A stretch of 64,000 bases of DNA from Physcia stellaris. Lineage: Eukaryota > Ascomycota > Lecanoromycetes > Caliciales > Physciaceae. The stretch lies in assembly GCA_018902385.1 (NCBI GenBank), contig JABSSW010000050.1:62001-126000 (forward strand), given 5' to 3'. Positions 1 through 11,202 of this stretch are shown here, piece by piece. The translations under genes were made by a program, and so were the position numbers. The notes under the pieces are model-generated. The model had not been told where the DNA came from. It did not search any database and was given only the letters and a program-made list of their open reading frames with translations. How positions within the stretch are numbered: position 1 is the first letter of the stretch; each line of letters opens with the position of its first letter.

Positions 1-2254
1 TATTCCTCAGCTGGACGCGGTAGCGCACAATCTCAGACTCGAAAGTATGTGATGCTCCAGCTCTTATCGCTCTCAAATAGGACGATCCTGAAACTCATCT
101 AGCCTCGATGGAAGATCCGCTCGTAGAGGCGTCACAGAGTGTACGCCACGCAGTCCTTCTTTCCTGTCACCAAACGCTTGTGCGACTTGGTGACCTCTCG
201 AGGTACCGTGAGACCGAACTGGGCGGAAAGGAAGCGAAATGGGGCCCGGCCATTGGATACTACGACCTCGCTGGCGCTGTGTATCCTCCGTCGGGTGTTT
301 CTCACAATCAACTAGCAGTCATTGCAAAGCATCGTGAACAGCATCTTAGCGCCATCTACCATCTTTACCGAGCCCTGTCCGCGGACGAATCCCATCCGAT
401 GGCGAAGGCCAACCTGGAGCTGGAGTTCAAAAAGGTTGAGGCAGCGTGGACCAAGGATGAAACCACCAAGACTGGTGCAAATGGGGGTCCTCTCCGGCTT
501 GGAAAGTCTTTGGAGAATTGGTTCATGCGTCTTCATGCTCGTTGCTACAAGGGCTTGGACTTTGCTGAACACGACGAGCTTGAAAACGAGGTCCTAAGTC
601 AAGTGGCAGTTGACTTGAAAGAACGTTCACTGGAAAGTCTCCTCAACAAGGTTGTCCTCATCAATATCACGGCACAGTTCAGCGCCAGCGAAGATTTTCA
701 AAGTAAGCGTTGGAAATCAGCCTCCATCAAGCGTGATTAATCATTCAATACCTAGGTCCACCCCATCCTCCGGAGAAGATGCAGGCCCTTCTATTCTTCC
801 TACGGCTAAATGTAAGGACATTCTTTACCCTACTGCAGCTCTTGCAATCAGAGCTGGAATTAGGCGCTTCGGATACTGCAGATCCAGAAGTTTCCCGAGC
901 TTCAGCAGGCGAAACTTGCAAAGTCACCGCTGTGGCACGCCGCATTTTCCCCGCGCTGCGCCAGTACAGCTCGTGGTTAAATGTCAATTTGTCTTTGCTG
1001 GTCAACAAGGTTGGTGACAACTCGCTTGAAGTGCAGGTTCGAGAAATGTGGAGGACATACGCCAACACACTGACAATCATGGCCTCAACTTTCGATGTGG
1101 CTGCGCTACCTTCTATTGAGTACCTTCTGGAAGAAGACGAGGACACTGTTTGTTTCAAACCCTTCAAAGATGATACATCGACACGGTATCACATGCTAGG
1201 GGACACCAATCCGAAACCAATATTCCATGCACAAGGTATTGAGCGACAACATCCCAATGTAGAAACGATGGGGAGAATAAGAGATTTCCTGTTGGTTGGT
1301 ATCAAGTTAGCAATGGAAAACGATGTAAGCTACCCTGCCTTCATTAGATCCCTTGTCTCATCGCTTCAATAGGAAGTTCCTATCGACTTTCAAACCCAAA
1401 ATGGCAGTTTTGTATACCGTGAAGAAGGAGTACCATCAGAGCTTCTGGCCAGTCCAGCTGGCCATCAAGCTACGCTATCTTCGACCACTATCAGACGTGA
1501 AGAGATACCGAAAGCCAATGGATTGAGCCACGCCGACGAAGCTTCAATGGCCGATGGCCAGCCTTCTCACGCACCGTCTGTCTCTATGGGTACGAGTGCA
1601 GAAAATTGGGTGAACAACCTTGTAGAAGGCGAGTCTACGGACTTTTGTATTGAGAACGGCTTGACAAAAGACCCAGCAATGGAGGATTCGCATCCCCTTG
1701 ACAATTCCCAAGCCCTCGACAACAACAACTCATCCAAAGCTGTTGGCAATGAGACGAGCTACGGCACAATTGGGAGCACCACAGCCGCTGATCTTGTCAG
1801 AGATCTTCGATCATTCTCTACGCCTCAAGCATCACCTCGGCCTCGTCTTCCGAGTATATACAATTCGCCATTCGCACCGCTAGCTGATGAAGAGGCTCCG
1901 CTTACGGCGAATCACATTACACCAAGTCACTCGCAGCATAACTCACAACAAGGTTTCGGTGGATCTTTTCCCCTGAACAACTCCCAACAAGGCTTTCCAA
2001 TCCTTCCGCAGCAAGCCAACGGTTACTGCCATAATGTGGACTCAAGTATGAGTAGCCTCGGAGCCCCGAGTAGCCTCGGATATTCACAGTCGCTACCACA
2101 GAAACGGCTGACTACGCACAGCCCGAGGAACTTCCAGATCAACTACGAAGACAGCCAATTCATGAGCTCTAACCTCTTTTCCGGCAGTCCATGGAACGGG
2201 ACTACCGATCGAGCGGGCCTGGTACCAACGCCGCCAAACGGACAGGGTGGTTGA
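1..2254 (+). CDS. Est1/SMG7-like telomerase or NMD factor, 5' partial
   Basis: This gene runs in from the left edge. My model is <2..44, 103..702, 756..1324, 1373..2254, with introns 45-102, 703-755 and 1325-1372. The visible part starts in the EST1 N-terminal helical region. It then shows the EST1 DNA/RNA-binding (14-3-3-like/TPR) block, with AIGYYDLAGAVYPPSG, a HNQLAVIA stretch and the YHLYRAL helix around 240-400. Family members (Est1, Ebs1, SMG5-7) bind telomerase RNA or act in nonsense-mediated decay. The last exon is Ser/Asn/Gln-rich and probably disordered, as is usual in filamentous fungi. The frame is continuous across all three junctions. Which family role applies cannot be decided from this fragment. 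The start codon lies outside the window. Confidence 0.85.
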
Positions 2255-2518
2255 CACGTCGGATGATTCACGTCGCGACTGTCGCTCAACCAAGCAAAAC
2301 ATGACGTCACCTTACACATAGCACCAAAAGGACATTGCTTGTCTTTAGGAGTCTATATCTAGTAGACTCTAGGCCTTACCAGGCTGGGGTTGAAGCTTCC
2401 GTCTCGATCATACAGTCATGGTCATCGCATGCCAAATGCACCGCCCAGCGCTTTTAGTTGTTGAAACCCGAACAGTTGTTGAAACCGGAACGCCACGCTG
2501 CAATGCTTCGCTTCGAAA

Positions 2519-3970
2519 TCACGCTTTGGAAGTCCCGTTGTATGACTGCTTGGGATAGGGATATCTAGGAGGTAGGGCTGTCAGCCAATGTGGTAGATAG
2601 AATGGATACCGGAGCTCGCTGAAGATACGAATACATGAAGGAGATGTAGATTGTCAGGCCGCGAAGATCTTATGTTTGCTATTACTTGCTGTCGGGAAGG
2701 GATCAATCTGTCAGATATTGGAATGGAGTTTACATACGATGGGCCAAGTTCCCTGATACTAAGGCTCGCAAGCCAGTGACCCATGTCGATAGACTCGTCG
2801 AGCGATTTACCTCCGACGACACCGGCAACGAAGCCGCCTGCGAAAGCGTCCCTGCTCACTACAATTAGCGTTGACCATCTACCACACTGATCGTTCAGTG
2901 TTCCTTAGGCGAATGGAGTCAGACTTACCCGGCACCGTTCGTATCGTTGATCTCTTCCTTCCCCACCACGTGAACCCCAAACTCCCTAACGTCCTTCTCG
3001 CCCTGGACAGCAACAACTGTCTCTTCCGTGCCCTGCGTAACAATAACCACTCTCTTCCTCTTCCCATTCTCCTTCGGCAACTCGGCCAGCTTCCGGGCAA
3101 TGACCCGCACATCCTCCTTCTCCTCCACATCATCGTGCACCTGTGCCCACGTCCTCACCTCCGTCTCGTTCCCGACCACGTAGTCCCAGTACTTACTCGT
3201 CTCATCTACCTGATCTTTGAAGAATTGCGGGATAAACGGCGCACTCAAGCTAAGCATAAAGACCTTATTCTTCTCCGCCGCCTCCTTGCCCAACGTCAGG
3301 ACGGCTTCGGGGCACACGGTCAGATGATACCCGCCCACGTAGTAGTACTTCGCGGCCTGCACCAGGGACCATATCTCGGGCGACTTGAGATGCGAGATCT
3401 CATAGTCGTTCGCTGCCGCCAGATGCGTGCACATAGACCGGTCTTGCCCTGTGATGATCACGCCGCAGCGGCCGGTAGGCGAGTTCTTGGGCGAGCGCAG
3501 ATATTCGGTGCGCAGACCGGCGGCTTCGCACGCGGAGGTTAGGAGGGAGGCGTAGTGGTCTGAGCCGACGCAGCCGATGTAGAGGACCGAGGAGGGAGGG
3601 AGGATGTACTGGGCGCCGCGGGCGGTGTTCTGGGCTGCGCCGCCGGCGATGAGCTTCGCGTCGTGGTTTTGGATCAGGTCTTCGTAGAGGCCCATGTGTT
3701 TTTCTTCGGCGAGGATGGCGTCGTTGGGCTTGAGGCCGTATTTGGTGAGCATGGCTTCATCTCTGAGTGAGGGCGAGGCATGGTTAGTTGAGTGTGTCTA
3801 TGTTGAGGGAAATGGACAACGCCAATTGGTTTCAATGGCTTACCCCTTGCCTTGGATGTCTAGTAGAAATGTAAGGTTAGTGGGTTTCCACGAGGAAAAT
3901 TTCAATGGAGAGGAGTACCTAGGAGAGGGTTTTCGAGACAGAGCAACGTGTACTGCTCTTGGGAGGCCAT
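2519..3970 (-). CDS. ado1: Adenosine kinase (PfkB family)
   Basis: Adenosine kinase phosphorylates adenosine to AMP in purine salvage and clears adenosine produced by the S-adenosylmethionine cycle. The five-exon model on the minus strand is 3970..3919, 3859..3844 (a 16-base exon), 3762..2929, 2851..2738 and 2564..2519, giving 353 residues, the normal family length. Exon 1 reads MASQEQYTLLCLENPLLD across the junction. The GGAAQN substrate motif is in exon 3. The PfkB signature DTNGAGDAFAGGF, with the catalytic Asp, is rebuilt only by splicing exon 3 to exon 4. The C-terminus reads GPSYPYPKQSY, close to the usual PFPKQTY ending. All junctions keep frame and have GT/AG ends. The tiny exon 2 supplies the IQGK residues and is easily missed by gene finders. 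Confidence 0.93.
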
Positions 3971-4266
3971 CTTGTTTGGATATCTTCTGTCGAGGTGGAT
4001 TTTTCGCTTTGCGATCTCCAGTGTTGCGGTTGAAGAGGGGGTTTCTGCAGGGAAATAATGGTGCACTTGGGTGAAAAGGGGCCAGCTCTGGGTTTACCCG
4101 AGTAATAAATTATGATAACTGCTAATTAAAGCCTCTGCAGTAGGTGATGCAATTGATGGGTTGAAGGATATGTAAATCGCTCATGTTTTGGAATCTCGTT
4201 CTAAATGCTGGGTATCTCTTTCGAAGCAACGCATAACGCCAAGTCACCACAGCCTCAATACATTCA

Positions 4267-5652
4267 TCACGCTTTTTGCGGTCTTATCCTCGCTGGTCCT
4301 AGACCTTTTCGAAGCTCGTCAAGCTGCTCCATACCTGTTTGATAGCCTCCTCTTTTTACCCTCTTCTTCCCACTCATGGAATACGACCCTAGGAAATCAT
4401 CCATCATCCCGTCAAAGTCCGATCTTGAGACCAACGATGGTGCTTGACTTGACGCTGTTGATATTCCTGATATGCCAGTCGTGACCGAGGCCCCACCGTC
4501 ATCATCCATAACGTCTTCTGCGTAGTCCTCCTCGATCTTGTCAAATCGGGCATCGAGAAGTGTCATTCCCTCTGTGCGGAAAAGGGAGGAGCTGGTCATC
4601 GAATAGCCGGTGCTGGATGTCATAGCGCCTTTCCGCTTCTTCCGTTTGCTCCCCGTCATTGAGGTTCCTGTCATTATCGACGATTGGAGATCATTAGGGC
4701 CTTGCGGTGAGGCGCCCTTAGCTTTCTTGTCTTTCTTGAATTTACTAAACTCTTTCATCCAATCGCCATCACCGTGGTCTAGTCCACCTTCCATCTTCAC
4801 ATCCTCGCTTGAGGGTGGTGACGGCATTACATCCGGAAATCTGTATTCTTTTGATGGTTTCTCCGTGTCATCAGTCTCCCACCCTTCGTCGTCGCCCGCG
4901 TTTTCTTCGTTCACGAGGCCAAATTCTTCAAATTCTTCCAAGCTCACTTCTCTCCTGTCCTTCGCAATCTCTTCAAAAAGATCCTCCTCGTCATCAACAT
5001 ATGCGTCGTCCTCAAGAGCTTCCAAGACTTCACGCAATCTTGGATCCATGTCAGGTTGAAATCCAGTAAGGGCATCCGGCACGTCTTGCTGGTCCTGGTA
5101 CGTTCTCTTTTTCAACTCTTGTGGAGGAAGAATGTCCTCATCGAGCAGTTGGTCTTTAGTCATGCTGGTCCCACTCGTCCTGTCTTCCAACGATGCTGCC
5201 TTCAGCGCATCTTCGAGTTTTATCTTGGCTTTCCCCTTGCCTTGTTTCTTGATTGGAGCTTCGACAAAATAAATCTGGCCATCGCCGTTCCCTCCATTCA
5301 GGTCTCGCATATGTTGCATGTAGTCATATTCGGTGTCGTCGAAGTAGACTCCATACTCTGCTGCCTCTCCTTCGTTCTCCCTAATCATTGGAGCTTGGCT
5401 TTCCCCATTATCATCAGTATTAAAGAGATCTGCCTCCAGATCCTTTCTGGTCTTAATTTTATGGGCCTGTGTTGGAGCAAGCTCCTGAAACACCATGGAG
5501 CTCGCAGACGCATCGTGGATTTTTGGATCATCCTGCGGGCGGTGCACAAGGGCGAAGGTTGCGGAGGTAGACTTATCGCTGCGGAGGAATTCGGTTTAGC
5601 TACAGCTAAAGGCACTCCACTGGGAAACCTACATCCATTGCTTACGAGGCAT
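4267..5652 (-). CDS. LTV1: Ltv1, 40S ribosomal subunit assembly/export factor
   Basis: Ltv1 sits on the head of pre-40S particles and is released, after phosphorylation, in late cytoplasmic maturation of the small subunit. The model has a 20-base first exon 5652..5633, a 54-base intron and exon 2 5578..4267, giving 443 residues. Splicing produces the family N-terminus MPRKQWIDK, followed by ATFALVHRPQDDPKIHD and ASSMVFQEL. Later blocks include YMQHMRDLNG, GFQPDMDPRLREVLEALEDD and a long acidic stretch. A Ser/Lys-rich region before the C-terminus precedes the closing LDELRKGLGPARIRPQK. The donor is GTAGGT rather than GTAAGT but is the only site that keeps the frame and the WIDK motif. The gene starts head-to-head with LSG1, 275 bases away. 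Confidence 0.93.
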
Positions 5653-5927
5653 CTTCTGAGATAGGAGTTGACACTGAGAAATTGTCTCGGAGAGAGGAGA
5701 TTGGTGTAGGTACTGACGAATCTTGACGACATAACACCTGACGAGTTGAGTTCGCCCGTTCTTTACGAGTACAAAAATTAAGCGAGCGTTAGCGGCTCGG
5801 GATGACGTAGACTCGACTCGCGAGTTACATGTGACAAATCAACACAATAACGAATACTACATAGTATTGACCGTTGTCTATTTTGCATTCTTCAGGTATC
5901 CTCAATCTACTAGTCCTTGTATTAACG
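5653..5927. promoter_or_regulatory. Divergent promoter LTV1 / LSG1
   Basis: These 275 bases lie between the two start codons and must hold both promoters. Visible elements are a CRE-like TGACGT at 5803-5808, a 10-base palindrome ACTCGCGAGT at 5816-5825 and an A-rich AAAAATTA near 5774. No convincing TATA box is seen. The element names are pattern matches only; no function has been shown. Confidence 0.6.
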
Positions 5928-7932
5928 ATGGTCTTAGCCAAGTCAAAAAATGCCGTCGGGCTCGGCAACAGCTTGATGAATGATAGATTCGGTAAAGGCA
6001 AGGGTGCAGATCGCAAGAAGGTCTCGGCGGGTATACATCGAACTGATCAGAATGGCCAAACTGTATGAAGCTTCTATCATGGAAGATTGTTTCTGACTTG
6101 CTTGTCAGTACGTCACCAATGCTCCGAAAGAAGCAGCATGGGTCAAAATGCGGTCTGTCACGGAGCAAGGAGCTCTGGACGAGTTCCTCAGCACAGCAGA
6201 GCTGGCAGGTACAGACTTCACAGCGGAGAAGATGAACAATGTCAAGATAATACACACGGATCAACGAAACCCATATTTACTGTCAGCAGCCGAAGAACGC
6301 TCCACGATCAAGAAGCAGGCCGCAAAGAAGAATCGCTTGACCGTGCCACGACGACCACACTGGGATGAGACAACCACACCTCAAGAACTGGATCAGCAAG
6401 AGAGAGCAAGTTTACTGGACTGGAGAAGAGGTCTTGCCGATTTACAGGAAAATGACGACCTACTGATGACGCCGTTCGAAAGAAACCTGGAGGTGTGGAG
6501 GCAGCTGTGGAGAGTCATCGAGAGATCAGACCTAGTAGTCCAGATCGTCGATGCAAGGAACCCACTACTCTTCCGCTCAGAGGATCTCGAGAAATATGTC
6601 AAAGAAGTTAACCCAAAGAAGAATAATCTCTTACTGGTAAACAAAGCAGACATGATGACGTTACCACAGCGCGAGGCTTGGGCCGATTACTTCGAATCCG
6701 CTGGCATCAACTACAAATTCTTCTCGGCGTCATTGGCAAAAGCCATGAACGAGGCTTTGGAGATGGAAGAAGAGTCCACAGATAACGAAAGCGCCGCACG
6801 GCCAGAAGCAGCATTCGCTAACAATGAAGACAAACTTGCGAAGGAGACAGAAAAGCTGGACTTGCAAGACGCTGCGGAGGATGACGAGCAGTGGGCTAGT
6901 GAAGAAGATCTTGAAGAGGAAGATGACCAGCGAACTAGGATCTTGACCGTGGATGAGCTTGAGGCTCTTTTTCTCGAGAATGCCCCAGAGATCGAAAGTA
7001 CCAACGGAGAACCTTCAAGAAAGACGCAGATTGGCTTGGTAGGATATCCTAATGTTGGCAAATCCTCTACTATCAACGCCTTGATTGGTGCTAAGAAGGT
7101 TTCCGTATCGTCTACGCCTGGGAAGACTAAGCATTTTCAAACTATCCATCTCAGTCCTGAGGTAATACTTTGCGATTGTCCGGGTCTGGTGTTCCCAAAC
7201 TTCGCGACTACTAAAGCAGAGCTTGTCTGTAATGGTATATTACCCATTGACCAGCTTCGAGAGTTCACCGGACCTGCCGGCCTAGTAGCCCAACGCATAC
7301 CACAGGCCTTCTTTGAGGCGCTTTACGGTATTAAAGTTCTCACAAGGCCCATCGAGGAAGGCGGTACTGGTCTACCCACAGCAGAAGAGATCCTTATCGC
7401 CTACGCTATCGCTAGAGGCTTTGCAAAGACTGGCCAAGGACAGCCAGATGAATCCAGGGCAGCTCGATATATCTTGAAAGACTACGTCAGCGGTAAGCTC
7501 CTCTTCTGCCACCCTCCCCCAAGTGATCCTCGAATCGATCCACGAGAGTTCAACCGTGAACTCTACGATTTGAATCACCTACCACAGAAGCGACGCGCAG
7601 TATTAGCTGCGCAAGCCGAGGGTTCTCTCATAGGCTCCGAAGATCCATCACTTATGGACAACCCCGACTTACTACCTGCACTTCCTGTACAAGGCGAGAA
7701 GTCAAATCGCCTTGACCGGAAATTCTTCGGGCCAGGCCAAGGCAATGGAGGTCATCTGACAATGCCCTTCAACTATCAAAATACCGAGCAGGGACGTCAG
7801 CTGAGCGGCCGGAAGCAACGTGCAATGATCGCAATAGAGAGGAACATTGATCCTGCCGACTTGAGAATAAGCAGCAAGAAGCATTTCAAGGGTGGACGCA
7901 AGAAGCAGAAGGCTACGGCAGCGGAAGACTGA
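5928..7932 (+). CDS. LSG1: Lsg1, cytoplasmic 60S maturation GTPase
   Basis: Lsg1 is the circularly permuted GTPase that drives release of the export adaptor Nmd3 from cytoplasmic pre-60S subunits. Exons are 5928..6062 and 6109..7932, giving 652 residues. The 46-base intron joins QNGQT to YVTNAPKEAAWVKMRSVTEQG in frame. The permuted motif order is visible: G4 NKAD at about residue 222, then G1 GYPNVGKSS at about 357, then G3 DCPGL at about 401. An acidic insert of roughly 100 residues (EDDEQWASEEDLEEEDD) sits between G4 and G1, as in other Lsg1 proteins. The C-terminus is basic (KKHFKGGRKKQK). It shares its upstream region with LTV1. Confidence 0.95.
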
Positions 7933-9118
7933 TCCTGCCTGAGATTATGAGTGCGTCAGTTGTCGATTTGCTTTGCCATTCGCTAAGAAATTAGCCCCAT
8001 ACCCCCATCAGCATATACGAGCACCTGCAACACTCAAACAATCATAACCTACAATCCTTCCATAATTGATGAAGTACCATCCTCCTGACTTCTCGGTAAG
8101 AGAGAACTTCGTGGTAATGAAAGTAATTGATTTCATTCTTTGGTAGTTCAAAGATTGGACGGCTAACGATTCTATGCGTCAAGTTTCACAGACCTCATGA
8201 ATTCGACATCACTAAGTACCATCAACCGGATAAGTCAGGCCATTCATAGATCAAGTATCTGTTGACTATTCCATGGTCTGGTGTGATGCTATCTTGCCTC
8301 TTATGCATCGTCACTAATATACCCATTATGACTAAAAAGGGTGGTCGTTCTTGACACAAAACATATAAACAAAGAAAGAGACATCATTTTCTGATTCCGT
8401 CTCAAGTCGGGCAACCGCAGGTCCGTCAGGGCTAGAATATAAGAAGTAGCACCACCAAGTATCAGGCCATGGGGTAGAAAAGGTGGACGGCACCCTTCTA
8501 GTACGTAGGATAAAGCACACAGGCTTTGAACATCTTTCATATAATTCTATTTTCCTTAAAACCTTTCCAGAAATAAAAAAAATCGTATTGGAATAGCTCT
8601 GCTGCTCGGAAGGTTCACTTGATATGCGGGTTCGAGTCAATCTTTTCGCTCCTCAAGTCTTCGCTCCTTTAGTAGCGTCATCAGAAGATTCAGCAGACTC
8701 AAGTTTGGCATCACGGAGTGACCCGCTTCATCTGCCAGCTCTAGTCAGTCTTATGACCTTAAAGTCTGTGAGTCTCTAGCAGCCTCATTAACACCTGATC
8801 GTCCTTCACATCTGTGTTTGGAACAGTCATCCCAGCATCAGTCATTTCCTTTGTCTAGATAACTGTGTGTAACAACAAAGAAGACAAAGGCGGATATGAG
8901 ATCTTGTTATTAAGATGTCAGACCGGCCGTGTGACAAAGAGAACGTTGAACAATGCCATTGTATAGAGCTACGAGCACCTACATATATCTACTCACCTTC
9001 TCACCCTCAACTCTTTTCCTGCTCAGCCGTTCTCTGATCTCCATTTTGCTTCTCGAAACAAAAGCAGCGTCTCCAGTACTTTAACCCAAACCAAAAACTC
9101 GAGAAAATCCAAAGCAAA
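7933..9118. other. Intergenic, no gene seen
   Basis: Between LSG1 and the next start codon I see no ORF with a good ATG, conserved motif or splice pattern on either strand. The last 200 bases are pyrimidine-rich (CTCACCTTCTCACCCTC near 8995) and A-rich just before the ATG, which fits a fungal 5' leader for the gene at 9119. Confidence 0.6.
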
Positions 9119-10075
9119 ATGTCACCAGCTGCACAGTACCTGGGCCAGTTTCACGGTAGCCGATCCTCAAGTCTTAGACGCAAGCGCACCCAGACCTCCG
9201 AGTTCCTAAAAGGAGTTCTTACGAAAGAAGGTCGTCGTCAGCGCCGCGATAGTAAGGCAGCATCGATGTCTCCTTCGCCGGAGCCCTATGTTCCATTGAC
9301 GGTTTACTCTCATACTTTGTTATTGTCGGAACTCATTCCTCGAGTGTCAACAGATCCTAATGATTCAGAGGCACAGGAAACGACCGAGTCACTAGCACCG
9401 CCTGCACCATCTCTTCCCTCGTCACAAACAAAGTCTTCCACCCTCGCGTCATCGGGGTCGGCGCCTGCTGCTGCTCGGTCAGTCATGTCGCTCGCTTCAG
9501 CGGCGTCATCTACGGCGTCTTTCAAATCTGCACTTAGCACATTGAAACTGGACACTTCGTTGAATATGTCTGACTGGAGGTCCTCCAAGTATAGCCAAGA
9601 AATCCAGGAATCACCCTTTTACTGCTGCTCACTAGAGTATGCGCGGCGTTCGGCCAATACCCCACAAGGCCGTGCACCGCTCTTCGTGGTCTCCGAAAGC
9701 CCAACTGAGCAGATCGTGAATCCTTGCAGAGAAGCTAAATGCCCTGTTTCTGCTGCACACAGCGAGGGTGCCTACCGATATCTTGGGAAACCGGTCCCTC
9801 AATTCTTGCAAGATGAGCTTGAAGACAACATTGGCCGTCTAGCGAGACATCTGTGGGGTTCAAGCAATCCCCACCCGTTGCTGTGGCTCGCTTTTTGGCG
9901 GAGCACAATGGGTCTTTCTTCTTTAGAGGAGAAAGCCACTGTTCGCGACTTCATGAAAGCTCATGGCTTGCTTGGAGATGTCGACCTTCGGGGAGATCAG
10001 ATGTGGGCTTATGCATGGTGCCAGTCATTGGGGTTTGGATCGTCTTCTCCTTGTAGCAGTGAAAGTTCAGAGTAG
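9119..10075 (+). CDS. Unrecognised 318-residue protein
   Basis: This single-exon ORF has an ATG in good context (CAAAATGTC) after a long pyrimidine/A-rich leader. I do not recognise a family. Residues 1-50 are basic with many Ser/Arg (SSSLRRKRTQTSEF, KEGRRQRRD). Residues 80-160 are low-complexity Ser/Ala/Pro and probably disordered. The last 150 residues look folded, with Trp, Tyr and Cys-rich segments (SPFYCCSLEYARR, RLARHLWGSSNPHPLLWLAFW) and a final MWAYAWCQSLGFG before a Ser-rich tail. No signal peptide or membrane helix is seen. Codon use and GC content resemble neighbouring genes, so it is likely a real lineage-restricted gene. Confidence 0.65.
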   Translation: MSPAAQYLGQFHGSRSSSLRRKRTQTSEFLKGVLTKEGRRQRRDSKAASMSPSPEPYVPLTVYSHTLLLSELIPRVSTDPNDSEAQETTESLAPPAPSLPSSQTKSSTLASSGSAPAAARSVMSLASAASSTASFKSALSTLKLDTSLNMSDWRSSKYSQEIQESPFYCCSLEYARRSANTPQGRAPLFVVSESPTEQIVNPCREAKCPVSAAHSEGAYRYLGKPVPQFLQDELEDNIGRLARHLWGSSNPHPLLWLAFWRSTMGLSSLEEKATVRDFMKAHGLLGDVDLRGDQMWAYAWCQSLGFGSSSPCSSESSE

Positions 10076-10469
10076 AGTTGCGATGATGGTTTTGAAGGTT
10101 GAAATAATCCCAGATTAATGTCTAATAAAGCAGTCCTGCCCCCAGCATATTCGGTTTCCATCGTCTCTTATCTCTTCATATTTGCTATTCGGTGATATTT
10201 ATCATAAAGTTGCGTCCCTCCAGCCTTTGATACGTAACCTTGACTGATAAAAGCCAACTAAGCATTGCAATTACGCAAAAACCTATAACAAAGGAAAAGA
10301 AGAGCGTACGACAAAGCTTTGTTGCTGCAAGAAACCCAAACAAAGGCCATGTACGATCACCTACAATATTTCCTCCCCCTGGATCCATAATCCTCTCCAA
10401 ATCTATACCCCTAACAGTCAGAAACGCCAAAAAGTAAAAGCTCACCACAACGGTGCGAGACCTCACAAA
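10076..10469. other. Intergenic, no gene seen
   Basis: AT-rich stretch between two plus-strand orphan genes. It should hold the terminator of the first (AATAAA-like TAATAAAG near 10122) and the promoter of the second. A minus-strand open frame crosses it into the next gene but has no family features. Confidence 0.55.
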
Positions 10470-10949
10470 ATGACATCCCATGCTGGCCATCGGATCTCCC
10501 ACGCTCTTTCCCCGGAGGAACAAAGTGACTACCTCAACGCAACGCGCTTCTTCCGCCTGACCGCCTTCGGACCCTTCCCTGACCCTGCCACCCACGCAGC
10601 GCAGAGTCAAGAACCATCCGCACCGCCCAAGGAGCAGCGGTTCGTACGGGCGGAGGATATCTTTGAGACGAAGCCCAAGCGGAAGCCGGACTCCCATGAG
10701 ACGTTTCTGGATAAGTTAGGGAAGAAATATCAGCAGGCTTGCGCTGCTGCTCGTCATCCGTTTAGAGGATTGCGAGAGGGCGCCGAGGAAAGGGCGTTGA
10801 GGAAATTGCGGAGGGAGATTGAGAGGGAGGAGAGGAGAGTAAGCGATAAGAGGAATAAAAAGGATAAGGAGAGGGTGGAACGGGAGCTGAAGACTGCGAA
10901 ATTGGTGTCGAGGGGTGTGAAGGAGGAGTTGAGGCGGAGATCTCCTTGA
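10470..10949 (+). CDS. Small basic, charged protein of unknown function
   Basis: An intron-free ORF of 159 residues starting MTSHAGHRISHALSPEEQ. The middle contains RFVRAEDIFETKPKRKPDSHETFLDKLGKKY in broken pieces. The last 60 residues are a highly charged Arg/Lys/Glu helix (LRKLRREIEREERRVSDKR), probably a coiled coil or a nucleic-acid-binding helix. I do not recognise the family. An overlapping minus-strand ORF is present, but the plus-strand product has the more protein-like composition and an ATG in AAAATG context. It may be a small nuclear or ribosome-associated protein; that is only a guess from charge. Confidence 0.5.
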   Translation: MTSHAGHRISHALSPEEQSDYLNATRFFRLTAFGPFPDPATHAAQSQEPSAPPKEQRFVRAEDIFETKPKRKPDSHETFLDKLGKKYQQACAAARHPFRGLREGAEERALRKLRREIEREERRVSDKRNKKDKERVERELKTAKLVSRGVKEELRRRSP

Positions 10950-11202
10950 GAGGCTGTAGTTCCGACATCGAGAAAGCGTGAGTTCTAGCTTATAATAACT
11001 GCTTGTCCTCCCAGAGTTCCGTTAGCGGTTCAGTGTCCCTTCTACTTTGAATTGGTGGATACGTCGATGAGTCTGGTGCCAAGAGTATAGATTTACACCG
11101 TTTCGTTCGTCTCATCGTGGGTAGCAGCGAGCATCGCTTTCTCCAAGCTTCTATCTCAGAACCTCTCCAAGAATCATGTCCACTTCAACATCATCACGAC
11201 CG

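Noticed and set aside
8600-8640. B-box-like GGGTTCGAGTC at about 8627
   Set aside because: The bases on either side do not form a T-stem and no tRNA body can be folded upstream.
10185-10697. 170-codon minus-strand frame
   Set aside because: It overlaps the plus-strand ORF at 10470 and the intergenic region; the plus-strand product is more protein-like.
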